64,000 bases of DNA from assembly GCA_024639325.1 (NCBI GenBank), contig JAHEIO010000008.1, positions 1-64,000 on the forward strand. Reading direction: 5' to 3'. Each line of letters starts with the position of its first letter. Position 1 is the first letter of the stretch. Made by a program: the position numbers and the translations under genes. Positions 36,304 to 46,496 of this stretch are shown piece by piece. Source of the DNA: Gammaproteobacteria bacterium. Lineage in GTDB: Bacteria; Pseudomonadota; Gammaproteobacteria; Arenicellales; JAANXG01. The notes under the pieces are model-generated. The model was not told where the DNA came from, made no database searches, and saw only the letters and a program-made list of their open reading frames with translations.

Positions 36304-37500
36304 TCAAAACACTTCGCTGCCGTCGGGTTCGAAATGGGTCGTTTTATTCATTTTCAGTCGCACCGCGGACAATTCCTTGTACATCCGGAGCCGGGCGCGG
36401 CTTTGATTACCCAAAGGACGATGATCGTGCAAACAATGCCAGGGATTGATGGTTAAACGTTTTGCGAACTCAAATTGTGCGGCGGAATCGAATTTTTGTT
36501 TGGGAATATGAATAGTTGCCGCAGGAATAAACGGAGATATTTCTTCCGGCCATCGCACCGCGTTGTTTTCTATGGGCATTCGATGCGGGTCGGTTTGTAC
36601 CTGCAACAGAAAATCAAATTCCACGTCATGCTCGTCAAGCGTCCTCACCATGTTGTCGCGCAGATAGTTAAACGAGATCTTACCAAACGGAGCACCTGCA
36701 ATATCGCGCACAACTTCGGTCTTTGGAGCGTAGGAATAGACCATGGCTTGACCCTGGCCGAGCAGGTAGGGAACGCAGCTGAAATACCGGTGGCCCAACG
36801 GATTCAATATCGTCTCATTCCACAATGACTGCATAAAAAAATCAAGAATATGAGAATCCAGTGGATTGAAAAAATAAATCATGCCCAGATCGTGAAGACT
36901 CCAATACTGAAGTTTTGCATTCTCACGTGTATTTGGGGTCACAAACGTCGGGGTGCATATCGCAGGGAAGTCCTGGGTAAATTTTTCGTCGTCCAGCATT
37001 TTTTCGCCGGGTACCTCCATGATCTTCAAAGACATGCTGGCAAAGCCGATATCCCGTATATCCGCGGGCACATCGGGGCCAGGTCCTGCAAATCGTACGT
37101 ACGCGGGATAGCTGCGCACCTCGGCAAAAATACCTTTGCGCATATGCTCCGGCAGATCGTCACGGACGGTTACGGTCGCACGCACAATGCCGTGGGTTTT
37201 CGTATTTCCTCCACGTTCGTAAGCACCCGGTTTGAAATGGCCGCGCATTTGTTCCGCCATCAACTTGATAATGTCGTCGTTTGCCTGTTCTTCCCAGTCA
37301 AAATGCTTTTCTTCCGCCAACCCCAGTGCTTCGTCTTTGCGTCTGAAGTTAATCAAATATTGGATCACTTTGGCGGTCGGTTCCCGCGTAAACCTGTTCA
37401 ATGCGGGCCTGAAGAACGGCTCTAGGCGCCGCTCTATGTGCAGCAGCTCCTCGAAAACACGATGCATGAACCGCAGTAATTTGAAGAACAATTCTTTCAT
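36304..37500 (-). CDS. Catalase family (catalase-related haem) protein
   Basis: THGIVRATVTVRDDLPEHMRKGIFAEVRSYPAYVRFAG...DIRDIGFASMSLKIMEVPGEK catalase-like core; ATGA overlap with the DyP gene. Confidence 0.75.
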   Translation of the reverse strand: MKELFFKLLRFMHRVFEELLHIERRLEPFFRPALNRFTREPTAKVIQYLINFRRKDEALGLAEEKHFDWEEQANDDIIKLMAEQMRGHFKPGAYERGGNTKTHGIVRATVTVRDDLPEHMRKGIFAEVRSYPAYVRFAGPGPDVPADIRDIGFASMSLKIMEVPGEKMLDDEKFTQDFPAICTPTFVTPNTRENAKLQYWSLHDLGMIYFFNPLDSHILDFFMQSLWNETILNPLGHRYFSCVPYLLGQGQAMVYSYAPKTEVVRDIAGAPFGKISFNYLRDNMVRTLDEHDVEFDFLLQVQTDPHRMPIENNAVRWPEEISPFIPAATIHIPKQKFDSAAQFEFAKRLTINPWHCLHDHRPLGNQSRARLRMYKELSAVRLKMNKTTHFEPDGSEVF

Positions 37501-39014
37501 TTGCCAGGGCCCGCAGACTCAGCTACATATTTCAAAGCACGTATGCCGGGGAGAAAGAAGTAGGCGCCGCCTCGCACGGTGACGAATTGCGGCATCCCGG
37601 TCAGGCACTTACGCGGACCCGAAAACTGTTGGATGCTGAAATTGTCTGTCGGGCTGCCGTCAATCAGGGGTTGTCGATTTCCCAGCAATGGGTCCGTTTC
37701 ATCTTGTAACCCATCGAACTTGCCATTGACTATCCAGGCATTCTGTACGAATTCGAATTGCCTGCTTATGTTGCCGCACAGGCAAATAAACTGCAGTCCG
37801 CGCTCGTCTCGATCGTCGATTGCCGCCACGGCATCGGCGGGTTTGAGCCTGAGTCCATAAGGTCGACCGCGGCGCAGCATCCGGTGGAAACGGGTCGAAG
37901 CAACCAGGTCTTCGGTTGGGCTATCGCGCCCGAAGCCCAGGATGCGTATCAGTCGCGAAATAGGCCCGGCTACGTCGGGTGGGAAGTCTCCGGTACGGGG
38001 ATTTGAGCGCCGGATATGTGCGCCAACAGGACACACCTGTCCCTTCGGGTCAGCGGCATAGTTGAAGTTGTTCAATTTGCTATGTTTTTCAGGAGTGCCG
38101 GCAACATCTCCCTTAACCGTTGGCATAAGCGGAGTACCGTCACGTTTACGTCCCACCATGGCCGCGGCCAGTTTCTTTCGATTTTTGCTATCGCCATCCG
38201 CGGCCTGATCAACATACTTCCAAAAACCAGGAACATCCTGTTGAAGTTGTCTTAAAACCAGGTAGGTGCCGTTTCGTCCCAAATCTTTCAACCGAGGGTT
38301 GTCTTCGGCGCCCGGTAAGATATCAGCCGGACCATCATCGGCGGACGTTATCAACGGCCGGTCCGTATAGTAGCCATATTCGTTGGGGTAACCGAGAACA
38401 ATTTCTCCGGCTGCAAGCAGGTTCGAGTATTGGTCCCGCCTGTGGGTATCCGTGCTCTGTTCACGATGCCAGTCGATCACCGGTTGACTGATCCCATCGG
38501 CAAAGCCGAACGGTTCATCTTTCACCCGCGTGTTGGTGGGCAGGATTTTTTGTATGAATGCCTGTTCGAATTGTCGACCGGTGACCTGCTGTTTCCAGGC
38601 ATCCAATCCTTTTTTGACGGCGTAAAGCATCAGCAGTGCATCCGGGATATCCTCCTCGCCCCCTCCCCAATCCCAGTATTCGGGAGCGTTTTTTCCGATA
38701 TCCCCAAGCCGCCTCGAGCGATTGGCGCTCGTCATCCCGGACAGAAACTCGTCGGAAAAACCCGCAATGACCGTTTCCCTTACTCCCAACTTTTGCAGGC
38801 CCGCGGCGGTAAATGCGATTTGCAGCGCCGTTTCCGGTCGGGACCTCTGCGGAGATTTTACAGCGGTGGTCACCGGCGCCTGCGCCAGCCATTGTTTTGC
38901 CAGTGCAGTGTCCCGTATTTTGAGCAACAGAAAACACGTTTCCACCATGTGAGCGTGGGCGAAGTGGACGATGCCTTGCACGTCGTCGAACTCGAATTCA
39001 GTATTGTCAAGCAT
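37497..39014 (-). CDS. Dyp-type peroxidase
   Basis: FGFADGISQPVIDW (GxxDG motif), LGYPNEYG, NGTYLVLRQLQQDVPGFW, HIRRSNPR and RRGRPYG. Start set at 39014 because the ORF's first 18 codons lie in an inverted-repeat element and spacer. Confidence 0.88.
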   Translation of the reverse strand: MLDNTEFEFDDVQGIVHFAHAHMVETCFLLLKIRDTALAKQWLAQAPVTTAVKSPQRSRPETALQIAFTAAGLQKLGVRETVIAGFSDEFLSGMTSANRSRRLGDIGKNAPEYWDWGGGEEDIPDALLMLYAVKKGLDAWKQQVTGRQFEQAFIQKILPTNTRVKDEPFGFADGISQPVIDWHREQSTDTHRRDQYSNLLAAGEIVLGYPNEYGYYTDRPLITSADDGPADILPGAEDNPRLKDLGRNGTYLVLRQLQQDVPGFWKYVDQAADGDSKNRKKLAAAMVGRKRDGTPLMPTVKGDVAGTPEKHSKLNNFNYAADPKGQVCPVGAHIRRSNPRTGDFPPDVAGPISRLIRILGFGRDSPTEDLVASTRFHRMLRRGRPYGLRLKPADAVAAIDDRDERGLQFICLCGNISRQFEFVQNAWIVNGKFDGLQDETDPLLGNRQPLIDGSPTDNFSIQQFSGPRKCLTGMPQFVTVRGGAYFFLPGIRALKYVAESAGPGK

Positions 39015-39037
39015 ACTATCTTTCCATCGGACAGGCC

Positions 39038-39307
39038 CTAGTGTACCCCGTCGTAAATTCTGTGACATTCAGCGAAGCGACAAGCATCCGAATTCAAGGC
39101 GCATTCGCGAAGCACTAGCGAGCTAATGGCAGCGGATGCAACGCCGAAGGCGGGTGTTTGTCGATTCGCCCTGCGGGAGTCCCCCAAAAACCACGGCTAC
39201 TGCGTTGCACCTCTGGCCAATATCCGGATATTGCCTGCGAGGCGCGCCTTGTCCCCGTGTTTTTGGGGGACTCTGAATGTCACAGAATTTACCACGGGGT
39301 ACACTAG
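39038..39307. mobile_element. MITE-like non-coding element, 270 bp, 35-bp terminal inverted repeats
   Basis: CTAGTGTACCCCGTCGTAAATTCTGTGACATTCAG (39038-39072) versus reverse complement of 39273-39307 (one mismatch); nested inverted repeat gagtcccccaaaaaccacgg/ccgtgtttttgggggactc; CTAG at both ends. Confidence 0.8.
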
Positions 39308-40611
39308 ATCTCACCCAACCATTCCTCGAGTTCGTTGGCCTTTCGGAAACTGGTTTTCTCAAGTCCTTCACGAATTCTTGCGTTACGGGCAAGTTCCACC
39401 GCGTTGATGTCCGGGTAAGCTTTGTACCAGACGTCGGTGTAGTGTTGATGCCTGCGTAAAAAATACTTGAATTTTTGCTCGCGTTCCGCACCGTCCTTGA
39501 GTAGCCAGCGAGTTTTGGGCCAACCGACACCGTTGCTGAACACGATATTCAGACCCCAGCCAACCTTGTTGATGAAGTCGTCCATGTAGCTTTCCAGATC
39601 ACCGTCATAATTGCTGGCAAAAAACAATCTGCGCTTGTCATCCAAAAGGACCCAGCGGGCGAAATGAATAGTTTGTACTCGCGTAAGGTAGCCCCTGCTG
39701 TATATGTGACGAGCGGCGTAGTTCAGCCCAAATAGGAATAAAATCACGGCATATCTTCGAAATAACCCGGGCTTTACGTCTCCAAAGGCGCTGAATTGGT
39801 TGGTAATCAGTCTATCTTCCGCGTCCGCCAAGCGGGCAACCGCGTCTCTGTCGGGACGGGGCGCAATTTCCGGGTCCGAGCGTTCAAGCGAACGTAATTT
39901 TGCGGCTAGGAATGGCGACAATACCAACAGCAGGGGGGTGAAAAGAAGCAGCACCAGCGGTACGGTAATTTTGTGAATTAAATTACCCAGCCACCACACT
40001 AAAGGAGTCTCCGGTGCTTTCGTCAAGACGAGTCTGCCCTGTTTTACTTCGTCATGCACGAAATCGCGCAAGGATTGATTAATTTGTTGTGGCGTTAAGG
40101 TGTTATTCTCCTGCTGAATTGCTTCGAGTCGTTTTCTTAGCGCTTCATGCAAAGCGGCTTCCTCATGGATCTGCGTGACGGTCCTGCCTATCCAGTTGAT
40201 ATAATTCGCCGCTGGTTTTTTGTTGTTTCTCTTCATCCATTCCGAGAGAATTTCTCTTTCGGGATCGAAGTCATGACAATGAGCAAATAATTTTCTTAGT
40301 CCGGGGCCGGCACGTTCGGCCAATTCGGCAAGGCAAAGTTCAAACGGTCCATCACAATCGCCTAAAAATATCAGGGTAGGAGGCCAGGGACGGGGGGCCA
40401 CACCGTAGATATTTATGTCATCCGTTGTTTGCGCTTCGATGATGACAAAGCGCGCAACGTGTAAACGCTCAAACCGAGCGAAGGGAACCAGACCGTTTTG
40501 TGGATCTACAACACCTGGCGCTGAATTCATTGTGGCCAACAACGCGCGCAGCTGCTCTACCCTGTCGCGGTAGATTTCAGCGCAGACCATGAAGGTGGAC
40601 TGTGGGGTCAT
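39304..40611 (-). CDS. Hypothetical membrane protein (435 aa)
   Basis: Long ORF with central TM segment (ITVPLVLLLFTPLLLVLSPFL); adjacent to and co-oriented with DyP and catalase-like genes; stop codon TAG lies in the MITE-end CTAG. Confidence 0.7.
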   Translation of the reverse strand: MTPQSTFMVCAEIYRDRVEQLRALLATMNSAPGVVDPQNGLVPFARFERLHVARFVIIEAQTTDDINIYGVAPRPWPPTLIFLGDCDGPFELCLAELAERAGPGLRKLFAHCHDFDPEREILSEWMKRNNKKPAANYINWIGRTVTQIHEEAALHEALRKRLEAIQQENNTLTPQQINQSLRDFVHDEVKQGRLVLTKAPETPLVWWLGNLIHKITVPLVLLLFTPLLLVLSPFLAAKLRSLERSDPEIAPRPDRDAVARLADAEDRLITNQFSAFGDVKPGLFRRYAVILFLFGLNYAARHIYSRGYLTRVQTIHFARWVLLDDKRRLFFASNYDGDLESYMDDFINKVGWGLNIVFSNGVGWPKTRWLLKDGAEREQKFKYFLRRHQHYTDVWYKAYPDINAVELARNARIREGLEKTSFRKANELEEWLGEI

Positions 40612-41637
40612 ATTATGAGTCGATTTCCGAAGCCGTGACCATATTCAATTTTTGATGGTTTACCATCGCAATATCCGCTCCAGGTCACGGGTATTTTATT
40701 GCGCTAACCGAAATTTACCCAGGCTTTTTCCGGGGTGTGCGCTCAAATTATATAACAACGGCGCCCACGGACTTAAACCGCTACAGGTCGGTTTGGCGAC
40801 GAGCGGAATGCCGCCGCTGCCAATTACGCCGATCCGTTCCCAGCCAGGGCAGTTTGGTCGCCCGCCTGTCCTTGCCGCGCCGATCGCATGCAATATTTCT
40901 GAAACTCTTTCCAGGCATGCGTTCTTGTTCAGGCGTATCTGCAAAATTGGCCCCGGCAGCTGTTGTGAACAGCCCGTTTTCCGGGGCCAGATCCCTGCCC
41001 ATCCGACGGATCTCCTGCCAAGATCCGTCATTGATCAAACAGGAATCTTCAAGCCTCCGCAGTCCCCGCATGAATTCCTCCTTGTCGTGGAGCGCATGCA
41101 AGAGCGACAGCAGCCTGAGGTCCACTTTTTCGTCATTATGCCGCATTGATGTTCCTACGCGGGCCAGACTATCCGGAAATACTCGGTAATTTTCGTCGCA
41201 ACAAATGAGTTAAGCTGGATATGCATTTATGGTACTTTAGATTTTCATCTCAACTAATATGGAAAGCCGTTGGAACGGGCTTGGCTTTAAGTTCCTAGGT
41301 CTTGCCGTTTGTTCGATGCACAATAACCTTCATTTGTAACGTAAGTATGTGGGAAAACCCACATCCGGGAATTGGAAAGGTCGATTACCATTTCGACGTT
41401 GATTGGAAACACTGCAGTAATTACGCAGCCATGTTCATATTGTATATTCGTTGTTCGTGAAAGGCGCAACGGTGGCCCGAACTTCCCGCCAGGCGGCCTC
41501 GAATCCCTGTCAAAGGCCGACAATGTTAAGGTATGGCGGCATCGCGGACATGCGGATGATGAAATGAACCGGCCGGCTTTTCCGTATAGCTCTGGACAGT
41601 TTTACACGACAACACAGTATTGCGTTGGGGAATCGAA

Positions 41638-44163
41638 ATGAAGACTAAGATCACTCGCATAGTAATCTCTATCATCGCTGTCGGTATTTTGGGACTCGCA
41701 AGTGCTACCGATCTGAGCGCCGGTAGTTCTGGAAATTCCGGCTGCGGTAAAGGTACGGGCAAGGTATTGGACGAGGCGCTTTGTGTGGGCCGGACCGCCG
41801 AATCCTTTCCGGCGGCGGACGAGGATTATTTTCGCGACATGGATTATGGCATCACTAAACGTCCCCAGGAAGTGGCGGCGGCGCTGGAACCATACCTGCC
41901 GGGAATCTCACCCGAAGATGCCGTCGCCGCCGTCGTAAAGGGACGCAATAATTGGATCGTCTGGAGCGGCGGCATCGATAGGATGTGGGACGTTCTCGCA
42001 GGGAACAGTGTAGGTGCTTTGGATATGCTCAAGGCGATCTCAAATCATCCTAGCTTGAAGTACAATCGCGACAACCGATGGTACAACCAGGGCCTGGTGA
42101 ACGAACCGTGCTTTGAAAAAGCCACGGGCCCAAGACAAGATCGTTATGGTTTGTGGTTGGACGTGCGAAGAGAGGGCTGCGGCCCTGATCCTTTTGAAAA
42201 CGAACAAAAATATCCCGGCGTAAGGATTGGCGCCCGTGGCGATAATATCGCGGTCGGCTCTTACTATGGATACGCCAGCGGCGTTATGGGTTTGCGGTTG
42301 TTTCCCAATCCCGAATTCGACGCGAAGGCTGAAGCAAATTGGGATCCGATTCGCTACTACGAAGATCCAAGCTATTATTTCGATAAGAAATTAGTTCGTC
42401 CTTATCGAGTGGCAATGACCTGTGGGTTTTGCCATGTCGGACCCAATCCAACGAATCCCCCGGACGACCCGGAAAATCCAGCATTCGAGAATCTCAATTC
42501 CAATCCGGGCGCCCAGTATTTTTGGGTTGACCGGATCCTAAATTGGGACCCCGATCCATCGAGTTTTCCCTATCAGTTATTTCATACTTCCAGACCCGGC
42601 GCGCTGGATACATCGCTCATTTCCACGGACTACATCAACAACCCGAGTAATATGAATGCGGTCTACAAATTGGGGGCGCGCATGGCCATGGCCAAGCGAT
42701 GGGGCAAGGAGACCATTGCGGACGGAGGCCTGGACAATAAACAATTCGACGAATTTGTTCCCGCGGGAAGCCCGCTGACAAGTTTTTACGAGGCGCCGGA
42801 TTCCGTGTGGACCCCTCGCGTTTTGAAAGACGGCGCGGATTCGGTGGGGGCGCTGGGTGCGCTGAATCGTGTTTTTATAAATATTGGGTTGTTTAGTGAG
42901 GAATGGTTCGAACACTTCAAACCGCTTATTGGCGGTGCGCCGTTCACCCCCTTCGAAATCGCGGTGGCCAATGAGAATTCGTCTTACTGGAACGCGACGG
43001 AAAATCAAACTACCGACCTTGCGCTATTTTTCCTGGCCGCATCGAGGCCGGATTTATTGGAAGACGCCCCGGGCGGGGATGCTTACCTGACCGAGGACGC
43101 GGCGCGTTTGGAAAAGGGGAAGACGGTATTCGCAGAACGTTGCGCGCGATGTCATTCAAGCAAACTCCCCGACAAGGCGTTTACATTCTTTCCCGACGAA
43201 GGCTGCGCCGGCTCGGGATATCTCCAATGCTGGAACGACTACTGGGCCTGGACTAAAACGGACGAGTTCAAGCGAAGCATGACCGAGCTTGCACTCGACT
43301 CGGATTTCGTTGAAGACAACTATCTTTCTACGGACCTGCGAATTCCCATTACGCTGTTAGAAACCAACGCGTGCCGGCCGCTTGGCACGAACGCCCTGGC
43401 CAACGATATTTGGGATAATTTCTCATCAAAGTCATACAAGGACCTTCCATCCGTCGGGACTATCACCGTGCATCACCCCATAAGCGGTGAACCACGAGAG
43501 TACTCGATGCCGGCCGGTGGTCGCGGTTATACGCGCGTACCGTCACTCACAAGCATTTGGTCCACCGCTCCGTTTTTATTAAACAATACGGTAGGCAAAT
43601 TCGATTGGCGCGGTTCGGTAGAGGGGCGGATGGTTTCGTTCAATGACTCAATTCAAAAAATGCTATGGCCTGAAAAGCGTGCAGGCGAGCGCCTGTATAA
43701 AACCGAATCCGGTAAGGATTTGCCCGGCGTGATCGATGTAACCACGGCAACCAGCTACCTGAGGGTGCCGGCGGGGTACTTGCCGACATTTCTCAAACGA
43801 TTAGGTGGTCCGTTGGAACGTTGGCTACCGTGGTTGTTCAGTGCCGATGGCATTCAGATTGGCCCCATCCCCAAGGGAACGCCGGTGAACTTGCTGTCGA
43901 ATCTGGATCTGGAAAAAAAACGCGAGGTTCTGAAAGTCCTGCTGAAAACAAAAAAAGAACTCAAGGCGCTTCCTCCCGATGCCTCCGATGAAGCGGCGCG
44001 CGAGCAATTCCGAGATTTGGTCGATCCCATGTTAGCCGTAAGCAAGTGCCCGGATTTCGTGGTCAACCGCGGCCACTATTTCGGCACGGATTACCAACCG
44101 GACGAACCCGGGCTAAACGATGATGATAAGTTGGCTTTGATCGAATTTCTCAAAACCTTGTAA
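41638..44163 (+). CDS. Exported c-type cytochrome-like multihaem protein (about 840 aa)
   Basis: CXXCH motifs CGFCH and CARCH; signal peptide MKTKITRIVISIIAVGILGLASA; C-terminal DDKLALIEFLKTL as in cytochrome c/MauG/RoxA-like proteins. Confidence 0.8.
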   Translation: MKTKITRIVISIIAVGILGLASATDLSAGSSGNSGCGKGTGKVLDEALCVGRTAESFPAADEDYFRDMDYGITKRPQEVAAALEPYLPGISPEDAVAAVVKGRNNWIVWSGGIDRMWDVLAGNSVGALDMLKAISNHPSLKYNRDNRWYNQGLVNEPCFEKATGPRQDRYGLWLDVRREGCGPDPFENEQKYPGVRIGARGDNIAVGSYYGYASGVMGLRLFPNPEFDAKAEANWDPIRYYEDPSYYFDKKLVRPYRVAMTCGFCHVGPNPTNPPDDPENPAFENLNSNPGAQYFWVDRILNWDPDPSSFPYQLFHTSRPGALDTSLISTDYINNPSNMNAVYKLGARMAMAKRWGKETIADGGLDNKQFDEFVPAGSPLTSFYEAPDSVWTPRVLKDGADSVGALGALNRVFINIGLFSEEWFEHFKPLIGGAPFTPFEIAVANENSSYWNATENQTTDLALFFLAASRPDLLEDAPGGDAYLTEDAARLEKGKTVFAERCARCHSSKLPDKAFTFFPDEGCAGSGYLQCWNDYWAWTKTDEFKRSMTELALDSDFVEDNYLSTDLRIPITLLETNACRPLGTNALANDIWDNFSSKSYKDLPSVGTITVHHPISGEPREYSMPAGGRGYTRVPSLTSIWSTAPFLLNNTVGKFDWRGSVEGRMVSFNDSIQKMLWPEKRAGERLYKTESGKDLPGVIDVTTATSYLRVPAGYLPTFLKRLGGPLERWLPWLFSADGIQIGPIPKGTPVNLLSNLDLEKKREVLKVLLKTKKELKALPPDASDEAAREQFRDLVDPMLAVSKCPDFVVNRGHYFGTDYQPDEPGLNDDDKLALIEFLKTL

Positions 44164-44207
44164 CATAGCTGCTGAGCGCGAGAACGTAGAACTGGGAATC
44201 TCTGATT

Positions 44208-44259
44208 AATCGCGGCGAGGGCGCCGCTCCTACAGCAGGAGGGGCGCCTCGCGCCGATT
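44208..44259. repeat. GC-rich palindromic hairpin, possible terminator or REP
   Basis: atcgcggcgagggcgcc-gctcctacagcaggag-gggcgcctcgcgccgatt, downstream of the cytochrome stop. Confidence 0.5.
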
Positions 44260-44339
44260 TCTAGGGATTGCAATCATATGATTACCAATAATTCAGATGT
44301 TCCACAATATTCGAGGAAAACCTCGTCGATGCAAAATTT

Positions 44340-44428
44340 CGTCTTTGCGAACGTAGTGAAGCAATCCATAGCCATTCTCTATCGATAATAAATGGATTGG
44401 CCTTTCGCTCCGCTCCCTGCTGTGACGC
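44340..44428. repeat. Dispersed intergenic repeat, diverged copy
   Basis: cgtctttgcgaacgtagtgaagcaatccatag...aatggattggcctttcgctccgctccctgctgtgacg; same terminal motif as the other copies. Confidence 0.55.
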
Positions 44429-44568
44429 TGTTGATCTGGAATCCGTCGGGTTGAGCGCATGCAAATCATTTTGACACGAACGACGGTATCGTTTCCCGGC
44501 GTCGTTTCCCCGAGCTCTTTACCAGCGGTATATCAGGTATCGGCGGGCTAGTCAGCGGCCGCACATCA

Positions 44569-46410
44569 ATGCTTAAACCTGCCAAGTCAGAATCCGACGC
44601 GCCCGGAGACGGTAGAGACGCTTTCGAGTACATAGTTGTCGGCTCTGGAGCGGGGGGCGGCCCTTTGGCGGCGAACCTTGCGCTGTCCGGGTTTAAGGTT
44701 CTGTTACTGGAAGCCGGGGGTGACGATGAACCCTACAACTATCAAGTCCCTGCTTTTCACACCCTGGCTTCGGAAGATGACCGCTTGAGCTGGGATTTCT
44801 ACGTGCGCCATTATGCGGACGATGCCCAGCAGCAGCGTGATGAAAAGTTTACTTCGAAGCGCAAAGGCGTGCTCTACCCACGCGCCGGAACCCTGGGTGG
44901 CTGCACCGCACACCATGCCATGGTCACGATCTACCCCAACAACAGCGATTGGGATCAGATCGCCGAGGCGACCGGTGACGACAGCTGGATTAGTGACAAG
45001 ATGCGCGGCTATTTCGAGCGTTTAGAACGCTGCGAGTATGTGCCTGCTTCCGACACCGAAAGTCGGCACGGATTTCACGGATGGCTGGCGACAAACGTCG
45101 CCGATCCGGCAATGATAGTTGGGGACAAAGTTCTCAAAAAACTCATAATCGCCGCGGTGAAGGAATCTTATTCAGAGCTCCGCAAACCTTTCAAGCGGGC
45201 GTTTGAAAGACTGGGGCATGGTTTCGACCCGAATGATTGGCGTCTGGTCGAACGCGGCTCGGAGGGGATATGCGTGGCCCCCCTTTCCATATCCAGCGGA
45301 AAGCGCAGCGGAAGCCGAGAATACATTCGACACGCACAAAAGGCTTGCCCGGAAAATCTGACGGTAAGAACCGACGCTTTGGTATCGCGCATCGTTCTCG
45401 ATGCAGAGAATCGTGCGACGGGCGTGGAGTACATCGCGGGCAAAAGCTTATACGAAGCGGATCCGCGATCCGGGGGCGATGAAGTGGGCGAAGCGCATGT
45501 GGTTTCCGCCACCCGTGAGGTAATACTGAGCGGGGGTGCGTTCAACACACCTCAAATACTCAAGTTGTCAGGAATTGGGGCCAAAGAAGAGTTGGTTAGA
45601 CACGGAATAGACGTGAAAGTGGATCTTCCGGGGGTTGGCGAAAATCTGCAGGACCGGTACGAGGTGTGTGTAGTTTCCAGGTTACGGAAACGGCTGTCGG
45701 TATTAGAGGGCATGAAGTTTCATGCGCCGGCGGATAACGAAAGCGCCGACCCGCAGTTCAGTGAGTGGTTGAATGGAAAGGGCCCATACACTACGAATGG
45801 AGCGGTTATCGCGATAATGAAACGTTCTTTTCCAGAACGTCCGGATCCGGATTTGTTTATGTTTGGAATATTGGGAAACTTCAAAGGCTACTATCCGGGA
45901 TATTCCAGGAAAATTCTCGAAAACAAAACTTTTACATGGGCTATTCTAAAGGCGCATACTGAGAACAATGCCGGGCGCGTGACCTTGAAATCCGGTGATC
46001 CGCGTGATGCGCCCGATATCAACTTCAATTACTTTACCGAGGGTGCGGACAAAGATTTGGATTCCGTAGTGTCAGGAGTAAAAACCGTACGCAGAATCCT
46101 GGCTCGAAACAAAGACCTAGTGGAATATGAAATGCTGCCCGGACGGGATGTTGAAACAGACGAAGAGATTCGGCAGTTCGTTAGAGACAATGCTTGGGGT
46201 CACCATGCTTCTTGTTCGTGCAAAATGGGCCCTGTTAGCGACGCGATGGCGGTGGTCGACAGTAATTTTCGGGTCCATGGCACGCAAAACCTGCGCATCG
46301 TCGACGCATCGGTATTTCCCAAAATTCCCGGGTTCTTCATTGTGACTTCGGTGTATATGATAAGTGAAAAAGCCAGTGACGTGATCATTGCCGACGCGAG
46401 GCAAAAATAA
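44569..46410 (+). CDS. GMC-family FAD-dependent oxidoreductase (choline dehydrogenase-like)
   Basis: YIVVGSGAGGGPLAANLALSGFKVLLLEAGG; YPRAGTLGGCTAHHAM; SGGAFNTPQILKLSGIG; C-terminal WGHHASCSCKMG...VDASVFPKIPGFFIVTSVYMISEKASD. Confidence 0.92.
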   Translation: MLKPAKSESDAPGDGRDAFEYIVVGSGAGGGPLAANLALSGFKVLLLEAGGDDEPYNYQVPAFHTLASEDDRLSWDFYVRHYADDAQQQRDEKFTSKRKGVLYPRAGTLGGCTAHHAMVTIYPNNSDWDQIAEATGDDSWISDKMRGYFERLERCEYVPASDTESRHGFHGWLATNVADPAMIVGDKVLKKLIIAAVKESYSELRKPFKRAFERLGHGFDPNDWRLVERGSEGICVAPLSISSGKRSGSREYIRHAQKACPENLTVRTDALVSRIVLDAENRATGVEYIAGKSLYEADPRSGGDEVGEAHVVSATREVILSGGAFNTPQILKLSGIGAKEELVRHGIDVKVDLPGVGENLQDRYEVCVVSRLRKRLSVLEGMKFHAPADNESADPQFSEWLNGKGPYTTNGAVIAIMKRSFPERPDPDLFMFGILGNFKGYYPGYSRKILENKTFTWAILKAHTENNAGRVTLKSGDPRDAPDINFNYFTEGADKDLDSVVSGVKTVRRILARNKDLVEYEMLPGRDVETDEEIRQFVRDNAWGHHASCSCKMGPVSDAMAVVDSNFRVHGTQNLRIVDASVFPKIPGFFIVTSVYMISEKASDVIIADARQK

Positions 46411-46496
46411 TCACCAACGAACCGGGGCACCGCGGCTGTCGGATGGGGATTACCTCACCTTGAGCGCGTGCGCCATGGGGCCCATGGGCACCATGG

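Noticed and set aside
39015-39068. Upstream extension of the DyP peroxidase (MSQNLRRGTLGPVRWKDS)
   Set aside because: Encoded by the MITE terminal inverted repeat and adjoining spacer; the other TIR gives a near-identical peptide (MSQNLPRGTL) at 39277. True start is likely 39014.
40696-41189. Overlapping ORFs on both strands upstream of the 435-aa protein, e.g. MRHNDEKVDLRLLSLLHALHDKEEFMRGLRRLEDSC...
   Set aside because: Possibly a small frameshifted gene, but no convincing start/RBS or family; not annotated.
44208-44259. Hairpin after the cytochrome gene as a definite terminator
   Set aside because: Strong stem but no T-tract; could equally be a REP, so listed only as a repeat.
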